Below are positions 1-9,346 of a DNA stretch of 64,000 bases, piece by piece (the first letter of the stretch is position 1; each line of letters opens with the position of its first letter). Source of the DNA: Lautropia sp. GTDB taxonomy: Bacteria > Pseudomonadota > Gammaproteobacteria > Burkholderiales > Burkholderiaceae_E. Location: positions 1 through 64,000 of the forward strand of contig JAUNAC010000004.1 of NCBI GenBank assembly GCA_030527825.1, read 5' to 3'. The notes beneath the pieces are model-generated. The model was not told where the DNA came from, made no database searches, and was given only the letters and a program-made list of their open reading frames with translations. The translations under genes and the position numbers were made by a program.

Positions 1-45
1 AAAGCTGCTGCCGACAAAGCCGCCGCGGATAAAGCTGCTGCCGAC
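1..45 (+). repeat. Three tandem KAAAD pentapeptide-coding units in fimV
   Basis: Three consecutive 15-base units encode KAAAD, with the third copy nearly identical to the first at DNA level. The array may continue to the left of the window. It lies in the charged periplasmic linker before the FimV membrane helix, where repeat number can be expected to vary. Confidence 0.7.
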
Positions 46-1422
46 AAGGCCGAGGCCGAGCGTCAGGCACAGCAGGCTCAGCCTGCCGGTGACAAGGACA
101 ACACCGCTGTGGAGCGGGCTGCCGCAGAAGCCAAGGCAGAAGTTGATCGTGTCACTCAGGGCGACCAGGAAGACAAGTCCAAGCAGATGCCCAAGCCAGC
201 GCCCGTCAATGAGGGTGAGGAGCAGCAGGGCGGTTTCGCGGAAGGGCTGTCCCAGAACTCACTGTTGATTCCTGGCCTGGGTGTGGCCGCACTGGCTGCG
301 GGGCTTGGATTCTGGATGTTGCGCCGCCGCCGCCGGGGAGAGGATGGATTCTCCGACAGTATCAGCGCAGATGAGTTCACCGCCAATTCGCTGTTTGGCA
401 CCACAGGTGGCCAGAGTGTGGACACCATGACGGGGGCCAGCACGCAGATCACCACGATCAGCGAGGCGACGCCGACAGAAGTCGACCCCATTGCCGAGGC
501 TGAGGTCTATATCGCTTATGGTCGTGAGACCCAGGCCGAAGAAATCCTGCGCGAAGCGCTCAAACGTCAGCCCGAGCGCCAGGCCATCCGCCTGAAACTG
601 CTGGAAATCTACTCTGGCCGCAAGGATACGGTGGCGTTCGGACAGATGGCCCGTGAAATGCACGAAATGACGGGCGGCCTCAACGAAGAGTGGTCGAAAG
701 TTGTCCAGATGGGCGCGGTGCTGGATCCAGGCAACGCTCTGTATGGTGACGGCACCGGCAATCTGTCGGTACCATCCGCAGCGGGCGCTGGTCTGGCCGC
801 AGCTGCTGCCGGTGTGGCTGCGGGAGGCGCTGCTGCCATGACACATGATGCGTCGGCAGAGCATGCCGCTCCCGCCGAGGCCGAGCAGGCTGCGGCACCT
901 GCTGTCGCTGCTGAAGAGCCCGCTCAGCAGGAGCCCGTTGCCGAGGGAGACCCTGGCCTGGACTTCGATGTCAAACCGGCCGAGATGCCTTCTGCGCAGC
1001 AGGATGCGCCCGCTCCTACCTTCCAGTCGACCCGTTCCGGTCCGCTGTCGGCTATGCCGGGGGTGGATCTGCCCACGCTGGACCTGGATCAGCCGCTGGA
1101 TCTGGACGACGGCCCGAGCACCGTCACGGATCTGAACATCGACACCACGATCACCGAGTCACTGGATATGGGTAGCGAATCCACTGACCACGGGTTGGGG
1201 TCGATTGGCCTGGATCTGTCTCCCTCGACCATCTCCGGCCCGATCACCATGAGCGGTGCGGCATCCAGCCAGTGGCAGGAAATGGCCTCCAAGCTGGATC
1301 TGGCCTCCGCCTATGTCGAGATCGGTGACAAGGAAGGGGCCCGTGAGCTGCTTGACGAGGTTGTCGCCGGCGGTGATGCTGCTCAGCAGCAGCGTGCCCG
1401 CGAGTTGCTGGCCGGTCTCTGA
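1..1422 (+). CDS. fimV: FimV-family polar/type IV pilus assembly protein, C-terminal part (5' end outside window)
   Basis: The reading frame is open from the first base, so this is the last 473 residues of a longer protein. It begins in an Ala/Lys/Asp-rich stretch, has one membrane segment near visible residues 87-108 followed by a run of arginines (cytoplasmic side), then a TPR-like block around residues 160-240 with the AYGRETQAEEILREAL signature, a long acidic Ala/Pro-rich linker, and a C-terminal helical domain ending in LDLASAYVEIGDKEGA and RELLAGL. That C-terminal domain is the FimV hallmark. FimV proteins sit in the inner membrane at the cell pole, bind peptidoglycan through an N-terminal LysM domain (not visible here) and organise type IV pilus or type II secretion assembly. 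The position directly upstream of truA is the usual betaproteobacterial one. The internal GTG at 109 is not the true start. Confidence 0.9.
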   Translation, partial: KAAADKAAADKAAADKAEAERQAQQAQPAGDKDNTAVERAAAEAKAEVDRVTQGDQEDKSKQMPKPAPVNEGEEQQGGFAEGLSQNSLLIPGLGVAALAAGLGFWMLRRRRRGEDGFSDSISADEFTANSLFGTTGGQSVDTMTGASTQITTISEATPTEVDPIAEAEVYIAYGRETQAEEILREALKRQPERQAIRLKLLEIYSGRKDTVAFGQMAREMHEMTGGLNEEWSKVVQMGAVLDPGNALYGDGTGNLSVPSAAGAGLAAAAAGVAAGGAAAMTHDASAEHAAPAEAEQAAAPAVAAEEPAQQEPVAEGDPGLDFDVKPAEMPSAQQDAPAPTFQSTRSGPLSAMPGVDLPTLDLDQPLDLDDGPSTVTDLNIDTTITESLDMGSESTDHGLGSIGLDLSPSTISGPITMSGAASSQWQEMASKLDLASAYVEIGDKEGARELLDEVVAGGDAAQQQRARELLAGL

Positions 1423-1479
1423 TTCCGTCCAGATCGTCCTGCCAGCGCATCGCATGATGTGAGGTGGCAGGACCGGATA

Positions 1480-1518
1480 CTGCCATCTTCATGCCTGTGA
1501 CAGGGCAGGAGATGGCAG
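1480..1518 (+). terminator. Strong hairpin between fimV and truA, possible terminator
   Basis: A perfect 9-base inverted repeat, CTGCCATCT at 1480-1488 and AGATGGCAG at 1510-1518, encloses a smaller GCCTGT/ACAGGGC stem. No clear T-run follows (CGTCGTTTCC), so intrinsic termination is uncertain. It could also be an RNA-processing or stability element between two genes of the same direction. Confidence 0.45.
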
Positions 1519-1609
1519 CGTCGTTTCCGGGGTCCCAGAGGCAGGCACCCGCCAGTGATGGATTCGGGCAGAATCCTTTCCGTGTGCGTGGATGTATGCA
1601 GGAGTGACG

Positions 1610-2461
1610 ATGAGCGATGAGGCGCCCGGCCGGCAGTCTGGCCCACCAGATGTCACACGCTGGGTGTGTGGCGTGTCCTACAACGGTCAGGGATTCTGTG
1701 GCTGGCAGAAACAGTCGCCCGCTCCGCACCTGGCGCCTTCCGTGCAACGGACGGTCGAGACGGCGCTGTCGGCCGTAGCGGGGGAGCCCATCGACGTCCG
1801 CTGTGCCGGTCGCACAGACGCCGGCGTGCATGCGCTGGAGCAGGTCATCGAGTTCCGCTGCCGCGCGCAGCGCCCTGCCACTGCCTGGGTGCGCGGCACC
1901 AACGCGCATTTGCCGGAAAGCGTGGCGGTGAGGTGGGCGGTTCCTTTACCAGCAGACAGTACATTTGACGCCCGTTTTTCGGCATGTGCCCGCACCTATT
2001 GGTATGTATTGGTCGACAGCCCGGTAGCACCACCCCTCTGGCATGGCCGGGCCGGCTGGACTCATCGTTCACTGCATGTGGAACGTATGCAGCAGGCTGC
2101 CCGGACGGTGCTGGGCACCCATGATTTCAGCAGTTTCCGTGCGGCCGAGTGCCAGGCGGCGACTCCGGTGCGTACATTGACCGACTGGACCGTGGTGCGT
2201 CAGGGGGGATTCATCCTGATGCGCCTGACCGCCAATGCCTTTCTACATCATATGGTGCGCAATCTCGTTGGAGCTCTGATCTATGTGGGCGACGGCCGGC
2301 GCCCCGTGAGCTGGTTGGGCGAGGTGCTGGCTGCCCGTTCACGGGCCGCGGCTGCGCCCACCTTTGCAGCGGCCGGACTGTATCTGGCGAGTGTCCGCTA
2401 TGACCCGCTCTGGGGGCTTCCCTGTCGTGAACAGGCGTTAACCCTGACTGAATTGCTGTGA
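1610..2461 (+). CDS. truA: tRNA pseudouridine synthase A (TruA)
   Basis: This enzyme converts uridines 38-40 of the tRNA anticodon arm to pseudouridine. The catalytic aspartate is in CAGRTDAGVHALEQV near residue 63, and FLHHMVRNLVG in the second half is the other strongly conserved TruA motif. The length of 283 residues fits the family. I prefer ATG 1610 over the in-frame ATG at 1592 because AGGAG at 1600-1604 lies five bases before 1610 and overlaps the coding sequence of the longer form. It is the first gene after fimV and precedes trpF, the standard Burkholderiales order. Confidence 0.93.
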   Translation: MSDEAPGRQSGPPDVTRWVCGVSYNGQGFCGWQKQSPAPHLAPSVQRTVETALSAVAGEPIDVRCAGRTDAGVHALEQVIEFRCRAQRPATAWVRGTNAHLPESVAVRWAVPLPADSTFDARFSACARTYWYVLVDSPVAPPLWHGRAGWTHRSLHVERMQQAARTVLGTHDFSSFRAAECQAATPVRTLTDWTVVRQGGFILMRLTANAFLHHMVRNLVGALIYVGDGRRPVSWLGEVLAARSRAAAAPTFAAAGLYLASVRYDPLWGLPCREQALTLTELL

Positions 2462-2515
2462 AAAGGCGCATCAGGCCCTATACTTCCGGGTTCGGAATCG
2501 TGATGGGGAATGTAG

Positions 2516-3304
2516 ATGGGGGGACGGCGCACGCGGGTGAAATTCTGTGGCCTGGTGCGTCCGCAGGATGTGGATGCGGCAGTTGCCATCGGCGTGGATG
2601 CCGTCGGCTTTGTCTTCTACCCTGGCAGCCCCCGTTATGTGACGCTGGATGACGCAGCCGCCTTGCGACGGCGTCTGCCTTCTTGGGTGAGTGCGGTCGG
2701 GCTGTTCGTGAATGCACCGGTGGCCGACATGGCCGAAGGGGTCCGGCGTGTGGGGCTGGATGTGGTGCAGGCGCATGGTGAGGAGACGCCGGCTTTGCTG
2801 GCCGGGCTGGACATGCCGGGCGTGGATGTCTGGAAAGCGTTGCGGATTGGTGGTTGTCTGGCTGACCTGGGCGCCGCCGGGCAGGATCCTGCACGGCTGC
2901 TGGCGACGGGCCGGGTACCGGCTGATCCGGAGGCGTTGCGGGAGGCGCTGCGGCTGTTTGGCGGTGTCAGTGCCTGTCTGCTGGACAGTGCCGGCCCCGG
3001 GTTCGGCGGCAGCGGCCACGCTTTTGACTGGACGTTGGCCGGTGCACAGCCGGGCTTGTGCGGGCCGGGGCGCGACACCTGTCCGGCTGGCACACCGGCT
3101 ACCTGCGCGGGGGCGGGTCGGCTGATCCTGGCCGGGGGTCTGCGCCCCGAGACGGTGGGGAATGCCGTACGCCAGGTCCGGCCGTTTGCTGTAGATGTCT
3201 CCAGTGGCATCCAGGGAACAGGGCCGAGGGAGAAAGACATGGTTAGAATGGAAGACTTCATGGCAGCCATATTGCAGGCAGATGCTGCACTGGCTGCACA
3301 ATGA
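2516..3304 (+). CDS. trpF: Phosphoribosylanthranilate isomerase, enlarged
   Basis: TrpF catalyses the Amadori rearrangement of phosphoribosylanthranilate in tryptophan synthesis. KFCGLVRPQDVDAA near the start carries the catalytic cysteine, and GVDAVGFVFYPGSPRYV, VDVWKAL and LILAGGLRPETV are recognisable barrel motifs, with VDVSSGIQ near the end. At 262 residues it is longer than the usual 200-220. The extra length lies around an acidic segment at residues 120-155 and in a Cys/Gly/Pro-rich insertion of roughly 25 residues between the HAFDW strand and LILAGGL. The usual LLDA/D and GGTG motifs read LLDS and GGSG. The start is supported by its position and weakly by GGGGAAT upstream. Confidence 0.9.
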   Translation: MGGRRTRVKFCGLVRPQDVDAAVAIGVDAVGFVFYPGSPRYVTLDDAAALRRRLPSWVSAVGLFVNAPVADMAEGVRRVGLDVVQAHGEETPALLAGLDMPGVDVWKALRIGGCLADLGAAGQDPARLLATGRVPADPEALREALRLFGGVSACLLDSAGPGFGGSGHAFDWTLAGAQPGLCGPGRDTCPAGTPATCAGAGRLILAGGLRPETVGNAVRQVRPFAVDVSSGIQGTGPREKDMVRMEDFMAAILQADAALAAQ

Positions 3305-3329
3305 CTGACGATCACGACTGAGTGGCTAG

Positions 3330-4538
3330 ATGACGACGGATGTCTACAATCTCCCGGATGCGTCCGGGCATTTTGGCCCCTATGGTGGCCTGTTTGTTTC
3401 CGAGACGCTGATTGGTGCGCTGGCCGAGCTGCGGGATGCCTACGAGCGTTATCGTCGCGATCCGGACTTCCAGGCCGAGTTCCGTGAGGAGCTCGAACAC
3501 TTCGTCGGCCGTCCCACCCCGGTTTACCATGCTCGTCGCTGGTCGGCGATGCTGGGGGGGGCGCAGATCTATTTCAAACGCGAGGATCTCAACCATACCG
3601 GCGCGCACAAGGTCAACAACGCTATCGGCCAGGCGCTGCTGGCGCGACGCATGGGCAAGAAGCGCCTGATCGCCGAGACGGGCGCGGGTCAGCATGGCGT
3701 GGCTACTGCTACGGTGGCGGCCCGCTACGGCATGGAATGCACGATTTACATGGGGTCAATCGACGCCGAGCGTCAGCGGCAGAACATCTACCGCATGAAT
3801 CTGCTGGGCGCGAACGTGGTCGAGGTCGAATCCGGATCGAAAACGCTCAAAGATGCTCTCAACGAGGCCATGCGAGTCTGGGTGACCCATGTTGACGACA
3901 CCTTTTACATCATCGGTACGGTGGCAGGCCCGCATCCCTATCCAATGATGGTGCGTGACTTCCAGTCAGTGATTGGCCAGGAGTGTCGGATGCAGATGCC
4001 CGCTTATGCCGGCCGCCAGCCCGACGTGGTGATCGCGGCAGTGGGGGGCGGCTCCAATGCCATTGGCATCTTCCATCCGTATATTGCTGACCCGGCTGTC
4101 AGGCTGGTTGGTGTCGAGGCGGCTGGTGACGGGCTCGACAGTGCTCGCCACGCCGCCTCGCTGCAGCGGGGCAGGCCCGGCGTGCTGCATGGCAATCGCA
4201 CGTATGTGCTCCAGGATGACGATGGTCAGGTGATCGAGACGCATTCGATATCGGCGGGTCTGGACTATCCTGGTGTTGGCCCGGAGCATGCGTGGCTGAA
4301 GGATGCCGGACGTGCCACGTATGTGCCGATCGATGACCGGCAGGCCCTGGCAGCCTTTCATGAATGCTGCCGCATTGAAGGCATCATTCCGGCGCTGGAG
4401 TCCAGTCACGCCCTGGCTGAGGCGGCACGCCTTGCGCCCTCCATGCGGCCGGATCAGATCATTCTGGTCAACCTGTCCGGTCGTGGCGACAAGGACATGC
4501 ATACCGTTGCCCAGTACGGGGGGCAGTCCGGAGCCTGA
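3330..4538 (+). CDS. trpB: Tryptophan synthase beta chain
   Basis: TrpB condenses indole with serine in the last step of tryptophan synthesis. The PLP-binding lysine is in [13 protein letters not shown] near residue 95. [16 protein letters not shown] and the phosphate-binding [11 protein letters not shown] are intact, and the C-terminal LSGRGDKDM is present. The length of 402 residues is typical. It follows trpF by 25 bases and precedes trpA, so trpFBA form one unit. Confidence 0.97.
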   Translation: MTTDVYNLPDASGHFGPYGGLFVSETLIGALAELRDAYERYRRDPDFQAEFREELEHFVGRPTPVYHARRWSAMLGGAQIYFKREDLNHTGAHKVNNAIGQALLARRMGKKRLIAETGAGQHGVATATVAARYGMECTIYMGSIDAERQRQNIYRMNLLGANVVEVESGSKTLKDALNEAMRVWVTHVDDTFYIIGTVAGPHPYPMMVRDFQSVIGQECRMQMPAYAGRQPDVVIAAVGGGSNAIGIFHPYIADPAVRLVGVEAAGDGLDSARHAASLQRGRPGVLHGNRTYVLQDDDGQVIETHSISAGLDYPGVGPEHAWLKDAGRATYVPIDDRQALAAFHECCRIEGIIPALESSHALAEAARLAPSMRPDQIILVNLSGRGDKDMHTVAQYGGQSGA

Positions 4539-4590
4539 GCACCGTTCCCCATCATTCGCACTCCTGCACGCGTATCGTCTGTAACCTGGC

Positions 4591-5475
4591 ATGAATACAT
4601 CTGATCATGACACGAAGTCCGGCCCGCTAGGGCAGGGCGTCTCTTCCCGCATCGCAGCGGCCTTTGCCGGGGCGGCACGGCGCGGTCGTGCCGCCCTGGT
4701 TCCCTATGTCACCGCCGGCTTCCCGACGCCGGCACATACGCTATCCGTGCTGCAGGCACTGGTCGCAGGGGGCGCCGACATCATTGAGCTGGGCGTGCCT
4801 TTTTCTGACCCGGCAGCCGATGGCCCAACCATTCAGCGGGCCAATGACCAGGCACTGGCTGCCGGCATGAGCCTGTCGAAGGTACTGGCGCTGGTGGCTG
4901 AGTTCCGCCGCAGCAATGACCAGACGCCGATCGTGCTGATGGGCTACTGCAATCCGATCGAAGCGATGGGGCTCGACTCCTTCGCACGGGCAGCAGCGAA
5001 AGCCGGCGTGGACGGCGTGCTGGTGGTGGATTGCCCGCCCGAAGAGGCCCATGACTATTCGGTGGCTCTACGCCGGCATCATATCGATCTCATCTATCTG
5101 CTGGCACCGACTTCCGGCCCCGAGCGATACCGCAAGGTGGCGGCACTGGCCAGCGGCTACATTTACTATGTGTCACTCAAGGGAGTCACCGGTGCCGGCC
5201 ATCTGGATACCGAGGCCGTGGCCCGGGCGCTGCCGGCTATCCGCGAGGCGGTGTCGTTGCCCGTGGGGGTAGGTTTCGGCATCAAGGATGCGGCCACCGC
5301 TGCCCGTGTGGCTGCATTTGCCGATGCCGTGATCATCGGTAGCCGCCTGATTGAAGTGCTGGAAGATGGTGAACCGGCCAGCGCTGCACAGCGTGCCCGG
5401 CAGTGGCTGACTGACGTGCGTCATGCTATCGACGCGGTGCCACGGCAGATCGCCTCTACCCCTGCTACTCCCTGA
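4591..5475 (+). CDS. trpA: Tryptophan synthase alpha chain
   Basis: TrpA cleaves indole-3-glycerol phosphate and channels indole to TrpB. The catalytic glutamate and aspartate are in [34 protein letters not shown] and the phosphate-binding [12 protein letters not shown] and VIIGSRLIE motifs follow. The protein has 294 residues with an N-terminal extension of about 20 residues before the family core. There is no strong ribosome-binding site before ATG 4591, which may mean the ribosome continues from trpB across the 52-base gap. Confidence 0.96.
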   Translation: MNTSDHDTKSGPLGQGVSSRIAAAFAGAARRGRAALVPYVTAGFPTPAHTLSVLQALVAGGADIIELGVPFSDPAADGPTIQRANDQALAAGMSLSKVLALVAEFRRSNDQTPIVLMGYCNPIEAMGLDSFARAAAKAGVDGVLVVDCPPEEAHDYSVALRRHHIDLIYLLAPTSGPERYRKVAALASGYIYYVSLKGVTGAGHLDTEAVARALPAIREAVSLPVGVGFGIKDAATAARVAAFADAVIIGSRLIEVLEDGEPASAAQRARQWLTDVRHAIDAVPRQIASTPATP

Positions 5476-5495
5476 TTTTCCAAGGAATCCGATCC

Positions 5496-6437
5496 ATGAG
5501 CTGGCTCAACAAGATCCTGCCGCCGGGGCTCAAGCGCCCCACCAGTTCGTCCCGCGCCAAGCAGGTACCTGAAGGTCTCTGGGTGAAATGCCCGGCCTGT
5601 GATGCGGTACTGTATGCCACTGAACTGGAAAAGAACCTCAATGTCTGCCCGAAATGTGAGCATCACATGCGCCTGCATGCCCGGCTGCGGCTCAAGCGGC
5701 TGCTCGACCAGGACAATAGCCGCGAGATCGGTCAGGAAGTGCGGCCGGTGGATGCCTTGAAGTTCAAGGACTCCCGCAAATACACTGACCGGCTCTCGCA
5801 GGCGGCCAGTGCCTCGGGCGAAACGGATGCGCTGGTGGTGATGGAAGGTACGTTGCTGGGGCGTCCGGCGGTGGCGGCCTGCTTCGAATTCGATTTCATG
5901 GGCGGCTCGATGGGATCCGTGGTCGGCGAGCGCTTTGCCCGTGGCGTGGAGCGTGCACTGGAAAAGCGTTGTCCCTTCATTTCGATTGCGGCCTCAGGTG
6001 GTGCACGCATGCAGGAAGGGCTGTTGTCGCTCATGCAGATGGCCAAGACCACGGCTGCCCTGAGCCGTCTCGCGCGCGAGCGGCTCCCGTATTTTTCAGT
6101 GCTCACCGATCCGACCATGGGGGGCGTTTCGGCCAGCTTCGCCTTTCTGGGTGATGTGGTGATCGCCGAGCCGAATGCCCTGGTTGGCTTTGCTGGGCCA
6201 CGCGTGATCGAACAGACCGTGCGCGAGAAACTGCCTGAGGGTTTTCAGCGGGCCGAGTTTCTGCTGGAAAAAGGTGCCATCGACATGATCGTGCACCGCC
6301 GTGACCTGAGGCAGACGCTGGCTGACCTGGCGGCCCTGTTGCAGAAGCAGCCACCAGTGGCCCGCGAGACCCCGCCGGATATACCCGGAGATGATGCGCC
6401 ATCGTCGCCGGAGCCGACGCCTGCCGCTGCATCCTGA
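5496..6437 (+). CDS. accD: Acetyl-CoA carboxylase carboxyltransferase subunit beta
   Basis: AccD is the beta half of the carboxyltransferase that makes malonyl-CoA. The four-cysteine zinc ribbon is seen at residues 29-51 (CPAC and CPKC pairs). The carboxyltransferase core includes [23 protein letters not shown] and [18 protein letters not shown] precedes ATG 5496. The gene sits between trpA and folC as in other Burkholderiales. The C-terminal Pro/Glu-rich tail is dispensable-looking. Its product, malonyl-CoA, would also supply the PKS module at the right end of the window. Confidence 0.97.
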   Translation: MSWLNKILPPGLKRPTSSSRAKQVPEGLWVKCPACDAVLYATELEKNLNVCPKCEHHMRLHARLRLKRLLDQDNSREIGQEVRPVDALKFKDSRKYTDRLSQAASASGETDALVVMEGTLLGRPAVAACFEFDFMGGSMGSVVGERFARGVERALEKRCPFISIAASGGARMQEGLLSLMQMAKTTAALSRLARERLPYFSVLTDPTMGGVSASFAFLGDVVIAEPNALVGFAGPRVIEQTVREKLPEGFQRAEFLLEKGAIDMIVHRRDLRQTLADLAALLQKQPPVARETPPDIPGDDAPSSPEPTPAAAS

Positions 6438-6463
6438 ATCGTTCTTTTTCTGGAAACGACCCC

Positions 6464-7795
6464 ATGTCGGCCTTTACCCTGCCCACAACCCTGACTGGCT
6501 GGCTTGATCTGCTGGAGACACGCCACGTCCGGCCGATCGACCTGGGGCTGGCACGTGTGGGGGAGGTCTACCGGCGCCTGGACATCACTCTGCCTGGCGT
6601 CCGGTTCGTGGTTGCCGGCACCAACGGCAAGGGCTCCACCTGCGCCATGCTGGATGCTATTTTGCGGGCAGCCGGCTATCGGGTTGGCTGCCATACCTCT
6701 CCTCATCTCATCCGTTTTCACGAGCGCATCCGCATCAACGGTGAGATGCTTGACGATGTGGCGCTGCTGCCGCTGTTCGAGCGTGTCGAGCTGGCCCGGG
6801 GCGACATCTCCCTGTCGTACTTCGAATTCACGACGCTGGTGATGTTGCTGGCCTTCGCCCAGGAACCACTGGATGCCCTGGTGCTGGAAATCGGTCTGGG
6901 TGGCCGGCTGGATGCGGTCAATCTGGTCGATGCCGACTGCGCCATCGTCACCAGCATCGGGATTGATCACACCGAATGGCTGGGCCATGGCCGTGAAGCT
7001 ATTGGGCTGGAGAAAGCCCATATTTTCAGGGCCGGCCGGCCGGCCATCTGCAGTGATCCGCAGCCGCCGGAGAGCCTCATTCAGCATGCCCAGGCAATCG
7101 GTGCCGATCTGTGGCTGATGGGGCGTGACTACAACTATGCCGGTGACCGTCAGCAATGGTCATGGACAGGGCGGGGCACCCGACGCACCGGCCTGGCCTA
7201 TCCGGCGCTACGGGGCATGAATCAGCTCCTGAACGCATCCGGGGTGCTGGCGGCCCTGCAGTCAGTGCGGGCCCGCCTGCCCGTCAGTGCGCAGGACATC
7301 CGGCGGGGTCTGGCGCTGGTGGAAATACCCGGCCGCTTTCAGGTATTGCCGGGTCAGCCGACCATCATCCTGGATGTGGCGCACAACCCGCATGCAGCGG
7401 GACACCTGGCGGCCAACCTGGGCAACATGGCCTTTTACCCCTCCACGTACGCGGTGTTTGGTATGCTGGCCGACAAGGACATCGACGGCGTCATCGCGCT
7501 TCTGGCCGCACGAGTCGATCACTGGATCTGCTGCGATCTGCCCGGCCCACGGGGGGCCAGTGCCCGGTTGCTCGCCGAGCACCTGCATGCCGCCGGCATC
7601 AATGATCAGCGTGATCCGAAACGGGGGATCGATCGTAGTGTCGTGTGTTCCGGCACGCCGGACGAGGCTCTGCGGCTGGCGCGCAGACGGGCAGGCACGG
7701 ATGATAGAATTCTAGTCTTTGGCTCGTTTCTCACGGTAGCGCTTGCCATGCCTGCCGTGCGCGAGGATCTCTCCGCTACCTCCCCTCCGAACTGA
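6464..7795 (+). CDS. folC: Bifunctional dihydrofolate synthase / folylpolyglutamate synthase
   Basis: FolC adds glutamate to dihydropteroate and to reduced folates. The ATP-binding loop is GTNGKGSTCAMLDA near residue 50, with the Mur-ligase-family motifs CHTSPHLIRFHERIRING, LEIGLGGRLDAVN and TSIGIDHTEWLG following, and DVAHNPHAA in the C-terminal domain. It is 443 residues, normal for the family. Its TGA overlaps the ATG of the next gene by one base, so the two are translationally coupled. Confidence 0.96.
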   Translation: MSAFTLPTTLTGWLDLLETRHVRPIDLGLARVGEVYRRLDITLPGVRFVVAGTNGKGSTCAMLDAILRAAGYRVGCHTSPHLIRFHERIRINGEMLDDVALLPLFERVELARGDISLSYFEFTTLVMLLAFAQEPLDALVLEIGLGGRLDAVNLVDADCAIVTSIGIDHTEWLGHGREAIGLEKAHIFRAGRPAICSDPQPPESLIQHAQAIGADLWLMGRDYNYAGDRQQWSWTGRGTRRTGLAYPALRGMNQLLNASGVLAALQSVRARLPVSAQDIRRGLALVEIPGRFQVLPGQPTIILDVAHNPHAAGHLAANLGNMAFYPSTYAVFGMLADKDIDGVIALLAARVDHWICCDLPGPRGASARLLAEHLHAAGINDQRDPKRGIDRSVVCSGTPDEALRLARRRAGTDDRILVFGSFLTVALAMPAVREDLSATSPPN

Positions 7796-8733
7796 TGCCG
7801 CGCCCGAAAACCCGAACCGGATCCGATGCCGCCGCCGACGCTGCGCTGGCCGAGGAAAAGAAGGCTCATCAGCGACTGGTGGGTGCTGTTGCACTATGTC
7901 TTGTGGCCGCCATCGTTGTTCCCATGCTGCTCGAATCCGAGCCGCGCACCGGTCTGCGTCCATTGCCGATGACTGTTGAAACAGCCACTGGCACGACGCG
8001 GGCCGAACAGCCTGCCATACAGCCTCCTTCGATGGATGAGATGGCTGCGGCCCGCTCGGCACCGCCTTCACAGGTCATGATGCTGGAAGAAGGGGTGGCT
8101 GGTCAGCCTGTAGTGCCAGATCCCGGCACGCAGGCTCCCCACGCGCCAGGCGATCTGCCGGGTACGGTGGTTGCACATGAGCGCCGTGAGCCGCCGCCCG
8201 CGCCAGCCGCGCCGGAACCCCTGGCCCGCCCGCCCGCTCCGTCATCGCCCCGCGGCAATGGCCCTGCTGCCGCGGCACGGGACGGTCGCCCTGCTGCACC
8301 AGTTTCTGGCAACGCACGTCCCGGTGGCAGTAACCCGCCGCCGCGCCCGGCCGCTGGCAGCCAGTCACAGCCGCGCCCGGGTGCTGCCGGTGCTGCGCTG
8401 CCCCCGCCGCCGGTGGATCGGCGCCCTGATGTGCTGGCCCGTCTGATCAATCAGGTTGACAGTGGCGCTGCGCGGGTGTCACCGCCGGGCGCTGGCCGCC
8501 AGGTGCGCCGTTTTCTGGTGCAGATTGGCGCCTATAGCAATCTCAAGAGTGCCCAGACTGCGGTGGAGCGTGTTTCCCGGGCTGGTTTTTCTGCCTATCA
8601 GGAAACGGTCAAGACCGCCAATGGTGACTGGATCCGGGTCAGAGTCGGTCCCTTTGGTTCTCGTGATGATGCCGAACGTGCCCAGCAGGCACTAAAGCAG
8701 GCGGGTATCACCGCCGCCCTGATAGCGCTCTGA
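7795..8733 (+). CDS. SPOR-domain membrane protein (DedD-like)
   Basis: A bitopic cell-division-type protein. A short cytoplasmic N-terminus is followed by one membrane helix at residues 24-42 (VGAVALCLVAAIVVPMLL), a long Pro/Ala-rich periplasmic linker, and a C-terminal SPOR domain from about residue 235 (VQIGAYSNLKSAQ to WIRVRVGPFGSRDDAERA). SPOR domains bind denuded glycan at the septum. The position between folC and cvpA matches dedD in proteobacteria. The start overlaps the folC stop by one base. Confidence 0.88.
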   Translation: MPRPKTRTGSDAAADAALAEEKKAHQRLVGAVALCLVAAIVVPMLLESEPRTGLRPLPMTVETATGTTRAEQPAIQPPSMDEMAAARSAPPSQVMMLEEGVAGQPVVPDPGTQAPHAPGDLPGTVVAHERREPPPAPAAPEPLARPPAPSSPRGNGPAAAARDGRPAAPVSGNARPGGSNPPPRPAAGSQSQPRPGAAGAALPPPPVDRRPDVLARLINQVDSGAARVSPPGAGRQVRRFLVQIGAYSNLKSAQTAVERVSRAGFSAYQETVKTANGDWIRVRVGPFGSRDDAERAQQALKQAGITAALIAL

Positions 8734-8746
8734 TACGGAGTCACGC

Positions 8747-9244
8747 ATGATGTCTTCCTGGTTTGCCAGTGCTACCCTTTGGGACTGGGTCATTGGTCTG
8801 GTCTGTTTTCTGTCCGTTCTGTTTGGCCTGTGGCGCGGCTTTGTGCGCACTGCTTTCGGTCTGGCTGCCTGGGTGCTGGCATTTCTGTTTACGCCGCTGG
8901 TGGCTGGCCTGCTGGCACCGGTCGTACAGGGACTGTCGATGCCGGCCGTGGTACTGCAGATCCTGGTGTTCATTGCCCTGTTCATTCTGTGCCGCGTGGC
9001 TGGAGCCCTGGTGGGACGTGCGATCCGTTCTGTCGGGCTGGGTGGGCTGGATCGGTTTTTCGGTGCCTTGCTTGGGGCTGCCCGGGCCGCAGTCATGCTT
9101 ATGGTGCTGGCCATGGTGGCTGCCAGGCTGGGCATGGCTGCTGAGCCTTCGTGGCGGCATGCTCATGCGCGGCCGTTTCTGGATGGGCTGGTCGAGTCCG
9201 GCTTCAAGCTGCTGGAGCAGCTGCCCTCTCCTGTGTCATCCTGA
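8747..9244 (+). CDS. cvpA: CvpA family inner-membrane protein
   Basis: A 165-residue protein with about four hydrophobic helices, beginning ATLWDWVIGLVCFLSVLFGL, followed by the family pattern of a charged FVRTAFGLAAWV segment. CvpA proteins are needed for colicin V production and envelope homeostasis, and are usually encoded just before purF, as here. GGAG lies eight bases before ATG 8747. Confidence 0.9.
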   Translation: MMSSWFASATLWDWVIGLVCFLSVLFGLWRGFVRTAFGLAAWVLAFLFTPLVAGLLAPVVQGLSMPAVVLQILVFIALFILCRVAGALVGRAIRSVGLGGLDRFFGALLGAARAAVMLMVLAMVAARLGMAAEPSWRHAHARPFLDGLVESGFKLLEQLPSPVSS

Positions 9245-9346
9245 TTGCATGGGCACCCCGTCCCGTTCCCTGACTACCCGGGATGGGAAAACAGACATCG
9301 CAGCAGGAGCATTTCTCCATTTTCGTCCAGGGTTAGGGATCTTGTT

